DNA of 64,000 nucleotides from Afipia massiliensis (lineage in GTDB: Bacteria; Pseudomonadota; Alphaproteobacteria; Rhizobiales; Xanthobacteraceae). The notes beneath the pieces are model-generated. The model saw only the letters and a program-made list of their open reading frames with translations, made no database searches and was not told where the DNA came from. Location: contig NZ_JACHIJ010000004.1 in the NCBI RefSeq assembly GCF_014203115.1, forward strand, positions 1 to 64,000. The letters are read 5' to 3'. The position numbers and the translations under genes were made by a program. This document shows, one piece after another, positions 19,121 to 27,598 of this stretch. Within the stretch, counting starts at the first letter, position 1; every line of letters starts with the position of its first letter.

Positions 19121-20092
19121 TTATTGCTGCGGGACCTTCGCGGTCTTCACCACGCCCGACCACTTGCTGATTTCCGCATCGACGAACTTGGTGAAATCCG
19201 CGCCGGTGAGCTTGCCGGGTTCGACGCCCTGCGTCGCGAACTTCTCGCGCGTCTGCGCCGCTGCGAGGATCTCCTTCATTGCCGCAACCAGCTTGGTGTG
19301 AGCCGCGTTACCATTGGCGGCCGGCATATAGAGGCCGAACCATGCGGTCGCCTCGAACCCCTTCACGCCGGACTCATCGAGCGTCGGCGCGTTGGGCAGC
19401 GACGCCGCACGCTCCTTGCTGGTGACGGCCAGTACGCGGATGGTGCCCGCCGCAGCAGCCGGCAACACCGTCGGCAGCGTGTCGAACATGATCGGAATGT
19501 GTCCGCCGATCAGGTCGTTCATCGCAGGCGCAGCGCCCTTGTAGGGAACGTGCACGATGTCGACGCCCGCCATCTGCTTGAACAGTTCGCCGGACAGATG
19601 ATTGGCGCCGCCGATGCCGGCTGAACCGAACGACAGCTTGCCCGGCTCCTTCTTTGCCATTGCGATCAGGTCGGCAACGCTCTTCGCCGGGAAGTCCTTG
19701 TTGACCACCAGCGCGTTCGGCGCGCTCGCCACCACGGCGATCGGCGAGAAATCCTTCTGCGTGTCGTAAGGGAGCTTTACGTAGAGGCTCGGATTGATGA
19801 CGTGATGGGTCGCGGTCAACAGCAGCACGCTGCCGTCATTGGGCGACTTCGCCACCGTTTCGGAACCGATGGTCCCCGAAGCGCCGGCACGGTTCTCGAC
19901 AATGGTGGTGACACCGAGCTTCTCGCCGAGATACTGCGCGACGAAACGCGCCAGGATGTCGGTGGTGCCGCCGGCCGGGAATGGTACGATGATCTTGATG
20001 CTGTTGGGCGGAAACTGTTCGCTGGCTTTGGCATCGCCGGAGGCGGCGCCGAGCATGAACACGCACAGGACTGCTGCAAGAACTGACTTCAT
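19121..20092 (-). CDS. Bug-family tripartite tricarboxylate transporter substrate-binding protein
   Basis: 323 residues. The ATG at 20092 opens a signal peptide (MKSVLAAVLCVFMLGAASGDAKAS). The Bug/TctC signatures are readable: IKIIVPFPAGGTTDILAR, VENRAGASGTIGSE, GSAGIGGANHLSGELFKQMA and VPYKGAAPAMNDLIGGHI. These periplasmic receptors bind carboxylates for TctAB-type permeases, but no tctA or tctB gene is visible here. It is the last gene of a minus-strand run with a second Bug protein, a monooxygenase and two hydratases, so the ligand is probably an organic acid degraded by them (inference). Confidence 0.92.
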   Translation of the reverse strand: MKSVLAAVLCVFMLGAASGDAKASEQFPPNSIKIIVPFPAGGTTDILARFVAQYLGEKLGVTTIVENRAGASGTIGSETVAKSPNDGSVLLLTATHHVINPSLYVKLPYDTQKDFSPIAVVASAPNALVVNKDFPAKSVADLIAMAKKEPGKLSFGSAGIGGANHLSGELFKQMAGVDIVHVPYKGAAPAMNDLIGGHIPIMFDTLPTVLPAAAAGTIRVLAVTSKERAASLPNAPTLDESGVKGFEATAWFGLYMPAANGNAAHTKLVAAMKEILAAAQTREKFATQGVEPGKLTGADFTKFVDAEISKWSGVVKTAKVPQQ

Positions 20093-20150
20093 GATTTCAA
20101 CCTGACCCAAGTTTGTATGACGTGATCTCGTTGGCGAACGGCAGCCGTTG

Positions 20151-21131
20151 TCACGGCTGACGCAACAGCTTGGCGCGTTCGACCAGCGAGCGCTCGGACA
20201 CATAGAATTCGCCGGCCCACTTCTGATAGTCGGCCGGGGCCTTCTGCCACTGGGTCTGACCCAGGGTCACCAGCAGCTTCTTGTATTCATCGCTGTCAGC
20301 AGCGGTCTTGAATGCCTTGTAGAGCCTGTCGACCACGGCCGGCGGCATACCCTTCGGTCCCACCAATCCGTAAGGCGCGGGATAGACGAGATCGTAGCCG
20401 AGACTCTTGGCCGTCGGCACGCCGGGCAGCGACGCGACCGGCTGCGGATCGAACGACAGCAGCACGCGCATCTTGCCCGACTCGACATAGGGCAGAATGG
20501 TGCCGATGGCATCGACCGTCGCCATGGTGTGACCGCCGAGGATCGCGGTGACAGCTTCGCTGCTGCCCTTGTAGCCGACATGGGTGATCTTCACGTCGGC
20601 CATGCCGGCAAGAGCTTCCGCCAGCAGATGCATGGTGGTGCCAGCGCCCGCGGTAGCGACGGTCAGGCTCTCGGGATTTTTCTTGGCGTAGGCCACCCAA
20701 TCGGCGGTGGTCTTGATCGGCGAGTCGGCATTGACCGCGAGCACGAAGGTGTAGCCGCCGAGACCCGTGATCCACGTGAAATCCTTGATCGGATCCCAGT
20801 CCACCTTCTGCATGTAGGGATAGCGCAGCAATCCGGCTGTGGCGGCCGCGATGGTGTATCCGTCGGGCGCTTCCGTTTTCGCCATCGTCGACGGCGCCAG
20901 CGTCGCACCTGCGCCCGGCCTGTTTTCGATGATGATTGGCTGGCCGAGATCCTTGGCAGCGAGTTCACCGAGCTTGCGGAATGTCGTATCGGTCGCACCA
21001 CCCGCCGCGAAGCCGACCAGCAGCTTGATCGGCCGGGTCGGGTACGGATCCTGGGCGGCGGCCAACTGAGGCATCGCGATCAATCCGATCGCGAGCAATC
21101 CAGACCGCATCGCATCCAAATACCAGCGCAT
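20151..21131 (-). CDS. Bug-family substrate-binding protein (second copy)
   Basis: 326 residues with a signal peptide (LLAIGLIAMPQLAAAQ) and the Bug pattern: RPIKLLVGFAAGGATDTTFR, IENRPGAGATLAPS and HVGYKGSSEAVTAILGGHT. It lies 58 bp upstream of the other Bug gene and 46 bp downstream of the FAD monooxygenase gene, all on the minus strand. The two neighbours are clearly paralogous but diverged in the binding-cleft region, so they may differ in ligand. A permease is missing locally. Confidence 0.92.
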   Translation of the reverse strand: MRWYLDAMRSGLLAIGLIAMPQLAAAQDPYPTRPIKLLVGFAAGGATDTTFRKLGELAAKDLGQPIIIENRPGAGATLAPSTMAKTEAPDGYTIAAATAGLLRYPYMQKVDWDPIKDFTWITGLGGYTFVLAVNADSPIKTTADWVAYAKKNPESLTVATAGAGTTMHLLAEALAGMADVKITHVGYKGSSEAVTAILGGHTMATVDAIGTILPYVESGKMRVLLSFDPQPVASLPGVPTAKSLGYDLVYPAPYGLVGPKGMPPAVVDRLYKAFKTAADSDEYKKLLVTLGQTQWQKAPADYQKWAGEFYVSERSLVERAKLLRQP

Positions 21132-21177
21132 TCTTGTCTCCTCTGTTCCGGTTTGCTCCCGGCTCTTTATCGGTCGG

Positions 21178-22422
21178 TTATCGCGAAGCTGTTAAAACGC
21201 TCCACGATTTCCGGGTGTTCAGGGCATCGACGTCGAAGCCCGCAAGCTGCTTGTAGCGGCGCTCGACGTCCTGCAGTTCGGTCGCAGCATCGCCGTGAGC
21301 GCCGCTGCGCGCCAGCGCGCTCACCCGCGCCATCACGTCACCGGCCTGCCGCCGGTTCGCGAGTTGTACTTCGCTGGCGACCGGACGGCGTTGCGTCTCA
21401 TAGCCGCGCAGCGCATCGTCGATGGTCGCAGCAGTGGCGAGTTCATACGCTAGCACGCGTGCATCCAGAATCGCCTGCGAGGCGCCATTGGAGCCGAAGG
21501 GATACATCGCATGCGCGGCATCACCAAGCAGCGCGCAACGCCCGAACACCCAGCGCGGCAACGGATCGATGTCAGTCATCGGATACTCGTAGGCTTCCGA
21601 TGACGACGCCACGAGATGATGCACATCCAGCCAGTCGAAACGGTAGTCCTTGACGAATTCTGCAATAGCACTGGTCGAAACCGGAACATTCCAGTTTCCA
21701 AGCTCGGTCTCCGCGCGCGTTGTGTCTTTCGGACGGACCAGCAGCCAGTTGAGCACGCCGTCCGCGATCGGATAGACCACGATGCGCTGGGCCTCATCCC
21801 CGATGATCACCATCGAGCGGCCGCTGAGAAACGGCGCGGTTTTCGTGACGCCGCGATACATGACCCAGCCGTTCGATGCGAGCGGCGTGACCGAGCCATA
21901 CAGGCTCTCGCGTGCCGGCGAGCGGATACCGTCAGCGCAAATCGCAACATCCGCAGTATAAGATACCGGACGATCCGCGCCGGTCTGATCGATCGCCTCG
22001 ATCACGACCTTGTTGTCATCCGCTGTGCTTACACCCGTTACGCGCTGCGCGATCCGGATCGACGACGGACCCAGACGTTCGCGCACCGCCTCGACGAGAA
22101 GCCGTTGCAGCGTGCCGCGATGGATAGAGTATTGCGGCCATTTGTAACCGGCATCGAGTCCGCGCGGCTCGGCCCAGATCAGGCGGCCCGTGGTATCGTA
22201 ATAGGCCAGTTCCTTGGTCGGCACACCGGCTTTCTCAAGCACATCGCCGAGACCGAGCTCGCTCAATTCGCGAACGGCATGCGGCGGCAGATTGATGCCG
22301 ACGCCGACGTCGCGAATTTCCCGTGCCGCTTCGAACAGGAGGATGTCGTCGCGGCCGGCGGCGTGCAAAGACAACGCCGCCGTCAGTCCGCCAACCCCCG
22401 CTCCTATGATCGCGATCGACAT
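21178..22422 (-). CDS. FAD-dependent monooxygenase, PhzS-like
   Basis: 414 residues. Class A flavoprotein hydroxylase fold: dinucleotide-binding GAGVGGLTAALSLHAAG at the N-terminus, the second FAD motif CADGIRSPARESLYG, and the ribityl-binding GRCALLGDAAHAMYPFGSNGASQAILDA. GVGINLPPHAVRELSELGLG is typical of the PhzS-like flavin-dependent oxidoreductases and related salicylate hydroxylases. It would hydroxylate an aromatic substrate using NAD(P)H and O2. Its place with MaoC hydratases and solute receptors points to an aromatic-acid pathway; the substrate is not readable. Confidence 0.9.
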   Translation of the reverse strand: MSIAIIGAGVGGLTAALSLHAAGRDDILLFEAAREIRDVGVGINLPPHAVRELSELGLGDVLEKAGVPTKELAYYDTTGRLIWAEPRGLDAGYKWPQYSIHRGTLQRLLVEAVRERLGPSSIRIAQRVTGVSTADDNKVVIEAIDQTGADRPVSYTADVAICADGIRSPARESLYGSVTPLASNGWVMYRGVTKTAPFLSGRSMVIIGDEAQRIVVYPIADGVLNWLLVRPKDTTRAETELGNWNVPVSTSAIAEFVKDYRFDWLDVHHLVASSSEAYEYPMTDIDPLPRWVFGRCALLGDAAHAMYPFGSNGASQAILDARVLAYELATAATIDDALRGYETQRRPVASEVQLANRRQAGDVMARVSALARSGAHGDAATELQDVERRYKQLAGFDVDALNTRKSWSVLTASR

Positions 22423-22438
22423 CGCGCTTCAACTCCGG

Positions 22439-22891
22439 TCAGGCTGCAGCAGCAGCTGCGACGGGGAATTCCACCATGGCTTCGCCGACAGCCACCTTCT
22501 CGTCGTTCTGGTTCTTCACCAGCACGTCGATCAGCACGAAGCGAGAATTCTTGGTGGTCTGCTTGGCCTTGATGATTCCCACCGGCTGAATGGTGTCGCC
22601 CGGCTTCACCGGCTTGACCCAGCGCGTTTCGAGGCGGCGATGAATGGCACCCGCCGGATAAGCCCAGTCGGTCAGCATCCGGGTGATCAGCCCGAAGTTG
22701 TTCATGCCGTGCATGATGATGCCGCCGAAATTGGTCTTGCCGAAATCGCCCTTCATGTAGTTGTCGTCGAGATGCAGCGGATTGTAATCGAGCGATGCAT
22801 CGCAGAAGAGGCGAATGGATTCGCGCGAGACCGAGAACTTCGGACCGTCGATGCTGTCGCCTACCGTGAGGGTTTCGAATGTCGTCGTCAT
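22439..22891 (-). CDS. MaoC-like hot-dog hydratase
   Basis: 150 residues from the ATG at 22891. Hot-dog fold with the MaoC pattern RLFCDASLDYNPLHLDDNYM (catalytic Asp and His) and FGGIIMHGMNNFGLITRML. It would hydrate an enoyl-CoA or related thioester. It lies 17 bp from both flanking genes in the minus-strand run. It pairs with the next upstream gene, which has the other hot-dog type; such pairs often form a heteromeric hydratase. Confidence 0.88.
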   Translation of the reverse strand: MTTTFETLTVGDSIDGPKFSVSRESIRLFCDASLDYNPLHLDDNYMKGDFGKTNFGGIIMHGMNNFGLITRMLTDWAYPAGAIHRRLETRWVKPVKPGDTIQPVGIIKAKQTTKNSRFVLIDVLVKNQNDEKVAVGEAMVEFPVAAAAAA

Positions 22892-22908
22892 GTTTTCAAC
22901 TCCTCGCG

Positions 22909-23385
22909 TTACATCGGCCGGATGGTCTGGCCGCGGCCGGAACAGATCACGTCGCCGTGCTGATTGAAGAAGACGTTGTCGTGGACCACGAACAGCCGCT
23001 CGCGCTTGATGAACTTGTCGAGCGCGCGGGCCTGCAGCGTGATGGTGTCGCCGGGCCGCGCGGGCTTGTTGTAGCTCCAGGATTGTCCGGCGTTCACGGT
23101 GCCCGGTGAGCGCATCCAGTCGTCCGCTTCCGTGCAGGAGAACATCAGCAGGATGTGGATCGACGGCGGCGCGATGATCCCGCCCCAAGGCGTGGTCTTC
23201 GCATAGGCTTCATCGAGGTAAAGGGGGTTGGTTTCACCGACCGCCTTGCAAAGAAGCGCGATGGCTTCCTTCGTCAGCAGGTAGGGGATCGTCTTGCGCG
23301 GTTCACCCGGAACGATCTCGTCCCAGACCTTTCGCAGATTTTCGTCCTTCCAGAAGTCCGTTTCGAAAGCTTGTGCTTGCGCCAT
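22909..23385 (-). CDS. MaoC N-terminal-type (FAS1-like) dehydratase domain protein
   Basis: 158 residues. The hot-dog domain of the HTD2/FAS1 dehydratase type has KEAIALLCKAVGETNPLYLDE and GGIIAPPSIHILLMFS, while SYNKPARPGDTITLQARALD is the usual strand pair. It is the first gene of the minus-strand run. About 100 bp separates it from the divergent IclR regulator gene, and that gap holds two 10-bp direct repeats likely to be the operator. It probably works with the neighbouring MaoC protein. Confidence 0.87.
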   Translation of the reverse strand: MAQAQAFETDFWKDENLRKVWDEIVPGEPRKTIPYLLTKEAIALLCKAVGETNPLYLDEAYAKTTPWGGIIAPPSIHILLMFSCTEADDWMRSPGTVNAGQSWSYNKPARPGDTITLQARALDKFIKRERLFVVHDNVFFNQHGDVICSGRGQTIRPM

Positions 23386-23412
23386 GGCAATCTCTCATCT
23401 ATGTTCATCAGG

Positions 23413-23442
23413 CGAACTTTATACTCACCACACGAACATTAT
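23413..23442. promoter_or_regulatory. candidate IclR operator (two direct repeats)
   Basis: CGAACTTTAT at 23413-23422 and CGAACATTAT at 23433-23442 are exactly 20 bp apart, two turns of the helix. The first also forms part of an inverted pair with GTTC at 23403-23406. The site lies between the divergent IclR gene and the MaoC-monooxygenase run. Binding by the adjacent regulator is inferred. Confidence 0.55.
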
Positions 23443-23488
23443 GGTCTGGCTTTCAGCACCTGACAAGCCGGAAGATGAGGGAACTTGA

Positions 23489-24259
23489 ATGTCCAAGGAA
23501 AGCGACGGCTTCGTCCGTGCCATTGCCAGAGGATTTTCCGTGGTCGAGGCGCTGGGGCGTCCACCCGGACGGCACACGCTGTCGGAGGCTGCAGTTGCGG
23601 CCGGGCTGACGCGCGCAACCGCGCGGCGCATGCTGGCGACATTGGTGGCGCTGAAGTATTGCGAGGCCGACGGCCGCTACTTCAGCCTGCGCCCGCGCGC
23701 ACTCGGCCTTGGATTGTCCTATCTCAACGCGCTGCCTTACTGGGGCTACGCGCAGCGCGCGCTGGAAGATCTGCGCAACGACATCGGTGAATCCTGCGCG
23801 CTGGCGGTGCTCGACGAAACCGAAATCGTCTATGCGCTGCGTCTGCCGGCGCGGCGCATTCTCACCGCCAATCTCGGCATCGGCAGCCGCCTACCCGCGC
23901 ATCTGATCTCGCTCGGCCGCGTGCTGCTCGCGGCACTGCCGCCGGAGCAACGCGCGCAATATATCTCCAGCATCGAATTCAAGCAGGTGACGCCTCGCAC
24001 CGTGACCTCCCCGACCCAACTCGCCGAGGAACTCGCGCGCGTGGAGCAGCAGGGCTACGCCTGGATCGACGGCGAACTTGATCCCGCGATCTGCGGCATC
24101 GCGGTGCCGGTGCGCGATCAGGCCGGCCACGTCGTGGCCGCCGTCAGCATTAACACCATCTCTGGCACGGTGACCGAGGCCGAGGCAAAGAAGAAGTTCC
24201 TGGTGGCGCTGAAGCGCACCGCACAGGACATCCGGACCCAGACCACCGCCAACAACTAA
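23489..24259 (+). CDS. IclR family transcriptional regulator
   Basis: 256 residues: N-terminal winged helix (RPPGRHTLSEAAVAAGLTRATARRMLATLV) and C-terminal effector domain (ALAVLDETEIVYALRLPARRI, SLGRVLLAALP, GYAWIDGELDPAICGIAVPV). The last segment resembles PcaR/PobR-type IclR proteins that sense aromatic acids, which agrees with the divergent monooxygenase-hydratase run. It probably controls that run and itself through the intergenic repeats. Confidence 0.92.
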   Translation: MSKESDGFVRAIARGFSVVEALGRPPGRHTLSEAAVAAGLTRATARRMLATLVALKYCEADGRYFSLRPRALGLGLSYLNALPYWGYAQRALEDLRNDIGESCALAVLDETEIVYALRLPARRILTANLGIGSRLPAHLISLGRVLLAALPPEQRAQYISSIEFKQVTPRTVTSPTQLAEELARVEQQGYAWIDGELDPAICGIAVPVRDQAGHVVAAVSINTISGTVTEAEAKKKFLVALKRTAQDIRTQTTANN

Positions 24260-24285
24260 AGCCGCGCGTTGCGTCCCGGCGCGAT

Positions 24286-24306
24286 TTGATTATAGACTAT
24301 AATCAA
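24286..24306. promoter_or_regulatory. perfect 10-bp palindrome upstream of the amidohydrolase gene
   Basis: TTGATTATAG and CTATAATCAA flank a single A. A second palindrome, CCCGCGT-CC-ACGCGGG, lies at 24317-24332, just before the start codon at 24350. The first has the form of a dimeric repressor operator and overlaps promoter-like AT-rich DNA. The regulator is unknown; the motif differs from the repeats on the other side of the IclR gene. Confidence 0.6.
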
Positions 24307-24349
24307 TTCACGGCGACCCGCGTCCACGCGGGAACGCCTCAGCCGGGAC

Positions 24350-25225
24350 ATGCGCATGCTTAATCCGGACGACCTGATCGCCATCGACATCCACACCCAT
24401 GCCGAGGAGCCTTGCGGCACCCACGGCGACGACGGCTACGACGATTTCCAGGCCGCGATGTCGGAATACTTCAAGTCGCCGCACAAGCATCCTCCCACCG
24501 TGCCCGAGACTGCGGCCTATTACCGCGCCAAGAAGATCGGCGCAGTGATTTTCCCCGTCGATGCCGAGCGCGAGACCGGCTTCCGCCGCTACAACAACTA
24601 CGAGATGGCGGAACTGGCGGCGCAGAACTCCGACGTGCTGATTCCGTTTGCCAGCATCGATCCCGCCAAGGGCAAGCTCGGCGCGCGCGAGGCGCGAAAA
24701 CTCGTCGCCGACTACGGCATCAAGGGATTCAAGTTTCATCCCACCATGCAGGGCTTTTATCCGAACGACCGGATGGCCTATCCGCTCTACGAGGCGATCG
24801 CCGAATCCGGCTCGATCGCGCTGTTTCATACCGGACAGACCGGCGTCGGCTCCGGCATGCGCGGTGGCAACGGCATGCGCCTGAAATATTCCAACCCGAT
24901 GTATATCGACGACGTCGCGGTGGATTTTCCCGACATGAAAATCATTCTCGCGCATCCGTCGTTCCCTTGGCAGGAGGAAGCGCTGTCGGTCGCGACCCAC
25001 AAGCCGAACGTCTACATCGACCTCTCCGGGTGGTCGCCGAAATACTTCCCGCCGATCCTGGTGCGCTACGTCAACACCATCCTGCAGGACAAGATGCTGT
25101 TCGGATCGGACTGGCCGGTGATCACGCCCGACCGCTGGATGGCGGATTTCGAGAAGCTCGACATCCGCGACGAGGTGCGGCCCAAGGTGCTGAAGGCCAA
25201 TGCGCGCAAGCTACTGGGCATCTGA
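24350..25225 (+). CDS. amidohydrolase family metal-dependent hydrolase (ACMSD-like)
   Basis: 291 residues. TIM-barrel amidohydrolase-2 family with metal-binding IDIHTHAEEP at the N-terminus, GIKGFKFHPTMQGFYPND, LAHPSFPWQEEAL and a C-terminal FGSDWPVITPDRW. Members hydrolyse or decarboxylate aromatic-ring products, for example ACMSD and gamma-resorcylate decarboxylase. Its location after the IclR gene and a palindromic operator supports a role in the same catabolic locus. Two nearby ATG codons (24350 and 24356) are possible starts. Confidence 0.88.
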   Translation: MRMLNPDDLIAIDIHTHAEEPCGTHGDDGYDDFQAAMSEYFKSPHKHPPTVPETAAYYRAKKIGAVIFPVDAERETGFRRYNNYEMAELAAQNSDVLIPFASIDPAKGKLGAREARKLVADYGIKGFKFHPTMQGFYPNDRMAYPLYEAIAESGSIALFHTGQTGVGSGMRGGNGMRLKYSNPMYIDDVAVDFPDMKIILAHPSFPWQEEALSVATHKPNVYIDLSGWSPKYFPPILVRYVNTILQDKMLFGSDWPVITPDRWMADFEKLDIRDEVRPKVLKANARKLLGI

Positions 25226-25278
25226 AGCCAGACCGTGCATAAGGCTGCATCCAACAGCCGTTCTGGACATACAAAAGC

Positions 25279-25761
25279 ATGACCGTCGAATCCGTCCGCG
25301 CATTCTTCGCTGACAAAGCCCCCGACATTGCGGTGATTGAATCCGAAAAAAGCTCCGCGACCGTCACGCTCGCCGCCGAAGCCTTTGGCGTCTCGCCGGC
25401 GGAAATCGCCAAGACATTGTCCCTGCGCGTTGGTGACCGCGTGCTGCTGGTAGTCACCTGCGGCACGGCCCGGCTCGACAACAAGAAGGCGCGCGCCGTG
25501 TTCGGCGGCAAGCCGCGCATGCTCAATGCCGAGGAAGCGCTCGACGCCACCGGCCATCCGGTCGGCGGGATTTGTCCGTTCGGACTGAAGACGCCGCTGC
25601 CGGTTTATTGCGACGTCTCGCTGCAGGCTTTCAACGAGGTCGTGCCCGCTGCGGGCTCGATCAACAGCGCCGTGCGCATTTCGCCAGCGCGGATGGCCGA
25701 ACTGACTGGCGCCGAATGGGTCGACGTCAGCGAGGTCCGGGAGCAGACCGAGGTGGTGTGA
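25279..25761 (+). CDS. YbaK/EbsC family aminoacyl-tRNA deacylase
   Basis: 160 residues. YbaK-domain proteins hydrolyse mischarged aminoacyl-tRNA such as Cys-tRNA(Pro) or Ala-tRNA(Pro). The visible landmarks are AAEAFGVSPAEIAKTLSLRV with its catalytic-site Lys, RLDNKKARAVFGGKPRML, GHPVGGICPFGL and the C-terminal AAGSINSAVRISPARM. Length fits free-standing editing factors. The gene follows the amidohydrolase by 53 bp on the same strand, probably without functional link. Confidence 0.92.
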   Translation: MTVESVRAFFADKAPDIAVIESEKSSATVTLAAEAFGVSPAEIAKTLSLRVGDRVLLVVTCGTARLDNKKARAVFGGKPRMLNAEEALDATGHPVGGICPFGLKTPLPVYCDVSLQAFNEVVPAAGSINSAVRISPARMAELTGAEWVDVSEVREQTEVV

Positions 25762-25768
25762 GCGCCTC

Positions 25769-26767
25769 CTATTCCACCTTGCCGATCTTCTTCACCGCCG
25801 CGATCAGCCGCGCGCTATCCGCTTCCACGAATTTCGCAAACTCCGGCGCATCCATGTAGGCGACGGGACTGCCTGCGGTCTCGAACGTCTTCACCACTTC
25901 CGGCGCGCGCACCGCCTCGCCCATCGCTTCGCGCAACTTTGTCATGATCGGCGCAGGCAGTGCCGCCTGCGCGAACAATCCCGCCCAGATGTAGAACTCG
26001 ACATCCTTGTAGCCGAGTTCCTGAAACGTCGGCACGTCCGGAAAGCTTGCGACGCGCTTTGCGCCCCACCCGGCCAGCACGCGCATCTTGCCGGCATCCA
26101 CCTGCGCGCGCAGTGTACCCGGCGCGGAGGCCACCGCCTGCACGGTGCCCGTCAGCAGCGCGTTGAGCGCCGGCGCTGCGCCGCGAAACGGCACATGAAG
26201 CAGCTTGATCCCGGCGCTGGCCGCGAACATTTCCATCGCAATGTGCAGCGTGCCGTAGGGACCGGATGAGCCGTAGGGAATCTGGCCCGGCCGCGCCTTC
26301 GCATCGTCCACGAAATCCTTCACCGTTTTCCATGGCGCGGACGCAGGCACCGCGAGCATGGTCGGATCGGCCAGCACCCGCGCCACCGGCGCGAACTGCG
26401 ACATTTCATAGGCCACGGGGCGGTCGAACAGCCGGTCCGCTTCCGGCAAGACCGCCAGCGACGACAGCGTCATCAATAGCGTATAGCCGTCAGGTTCGGC
26501 GCGCGCTGCCGCCGCATTGCCGACGGAACCTCCGCCGCCCCCGGCGCGGTTGTCCACGATCACGGACTTGCCGAGAATGCGCTCCAGCGCCAGCGCCACC
26601 GGACGCGCCGCGAGATCCGCCTGTCCTCCGGCGGGAAACGGCACGATCATGGTGACGTTGCGCGACGGCCATGCCGCCTGCGCATGAGAAGTGCCGGAGA
26701 TCGTGTGCAATGCAACCTGAGACAGCGGCAGAACAGCGGCCGCCTTCAAAACCTCGCGCCGATTCAT
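25769..26767 (-). CDS. Bug-family substrate-binding protein (third copy)
   Basis: 332 residues. An N-terminal Arg pair (MNRREVLKAAAVLPLSQVAL) opens a signal peptide of possible Tat type. Mature features are VTMIVPFPAGGQADLAARPV, DNRAGGGGGSVGN, GSSGPYGTLHIAMEMFAASA and VPFRGAAPALNALLTGTV. It is a periplasmic receptor of the TctC class without a neighbouring permease. It is divergent from the haloacid dehalogenase gene by 58 bp, so a haloacid or carboxylate ligand is conceivable, but this is not shown by the sequence. Confidence 0.9.
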   Translation of the reverse strand: MNRREVLKAAAVLPLSQVALHTISGTSHAQAAWPSRNVTMIVPFPAGGQADLAARPVALALERILGKSVIVDNRAGGGGGSVGNAAAARAEPDGYTLLMTLSSLAVLPEADRLFDRPVAYEMSQFAPVARVLADPTMLAVPASAPWKTVKDFVDDAKARPGQIPYGSSGPYGTLHIAMEMFAASAGIKLLHVPFRGAAPALNALLTGTVQAVASAPGTLRAQVDAGKMRVLAGWGAKRVASFPDVPTFQELGYKDVEFYIWAGLFAQAALPAPIMTKLREAMGEAVRAPEVVKTFETAGSPVAYMDAPEFAKFVEADSARLIAAVKKIGKVE

Positions 26768-26825
26768 GATGCCTCCCTGAGAATTTGTTTTTATTCTTTA
26801 TCGCTACACCCTGAAGGAAGCGCAG

Positions 26826-27566
26826 ATGACGATCAAGGCCGTTGTGTTCGATGCTTACGGCACGCTCTATGACGTGCAGTCGGTCGCCGCCGTTACCGAC
26901 GAGGCCTTTCCCGGCTACGGCGAACTGATCAGCCAGATCTGGCGGCTGAAGCAGCTCGAATACACCTGGCTGCGCTCGCTGATGGACCGCTACGAGGATT
27001 TCTCGGTCATCACCCGGGACTCACTGACGTTCACCCTTAAGGCGCTCGGCCTGACATTCGATGCCGCGATGTTCGAGCGCATCATGGACAAGTATGTCCA
27101 CCTCGATCTCTATCCGGATGCGAAACAGGCGCTGGCAGGATTGAAAGACCAGAAGCTTGCAATTCTGTCGAACGGCAGCACCGACATGCTCAACGCGCTG
27201 GTGCGCAACACCGGCTTCGACACAATTCTCGACGCCACTATCAGCATCGATACGACGAAGATCTTCAAGCCGTCGCCGCGCACTTATGAGCTGATTGAAT
27301 CGAATCTCGGCGTGAAGCCGCACGAGGTGCTGTTCGTCTCATCCAATCCGTTCGACGCCTGCGGCGCCAAGGCCTTCGGCCTGAACGTGGCATGGATCGA
27401 GCGTGTGACGCCGCAGGCAATGGCGGCCGAGTTCGTGAAGGCCGACCTTGTGCGGCCCCTATCGATGTTCAAGGCGATCCGCATGCAGATGGACGAGTAC
27501 GGCCTGGAACCGGACTATCGCATTTCCGCGCTGGCGGATTTGCCCAGCCTTGTGGCTTCCGGCTAA
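26826..27566 (+). CDS. L-2-haloacid dehalogenase (HAD superfamily)
   Basis: 246 residues. It hydrolyses L-2-haloacids to D-2-hydroxy acids in the cytosol. The family's active-site set is complete: the nucleophile Asp9 in VVFDAYGTLYD, the halide-binding Arg in IWRLKQLEYTWLRSL, LSNGS, the Lys of IFKPSPRTYEL, and SSNPFDACGAKAFG. The long match around the Arg separates it from phosphatases of the same superfamily. It diverges from a Bug-type receptor gene, a pairing that would suit uptake and dehalogenation of a small acid. Confidence 0.92.
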   Translation: MTIKAVVFDAYGTLYDVQSVAAVTDEAFPGYGELISQIWRLKQLEYTWLRSLMDRYEDFSVITRDSLTFTLKALGLTFDAAMFERIMDKYVHLDLYPDAKQALAGLKDQKLAILSNGSTDMLNALVRNTGFDTILDATISIDTTKIFKPSPRTYELIESNLGVKPHEVLFVSSNPFDACGAKAFGLNVAWIERVTPQAMAAEFVKADLVRPLSMFKAIRMQMDEYGLEPDYRISALADLPSLVASG

Positions 27567-27598
27567 CGCGCTGATGCTGCAAAGATGAGGCGCGCGGC

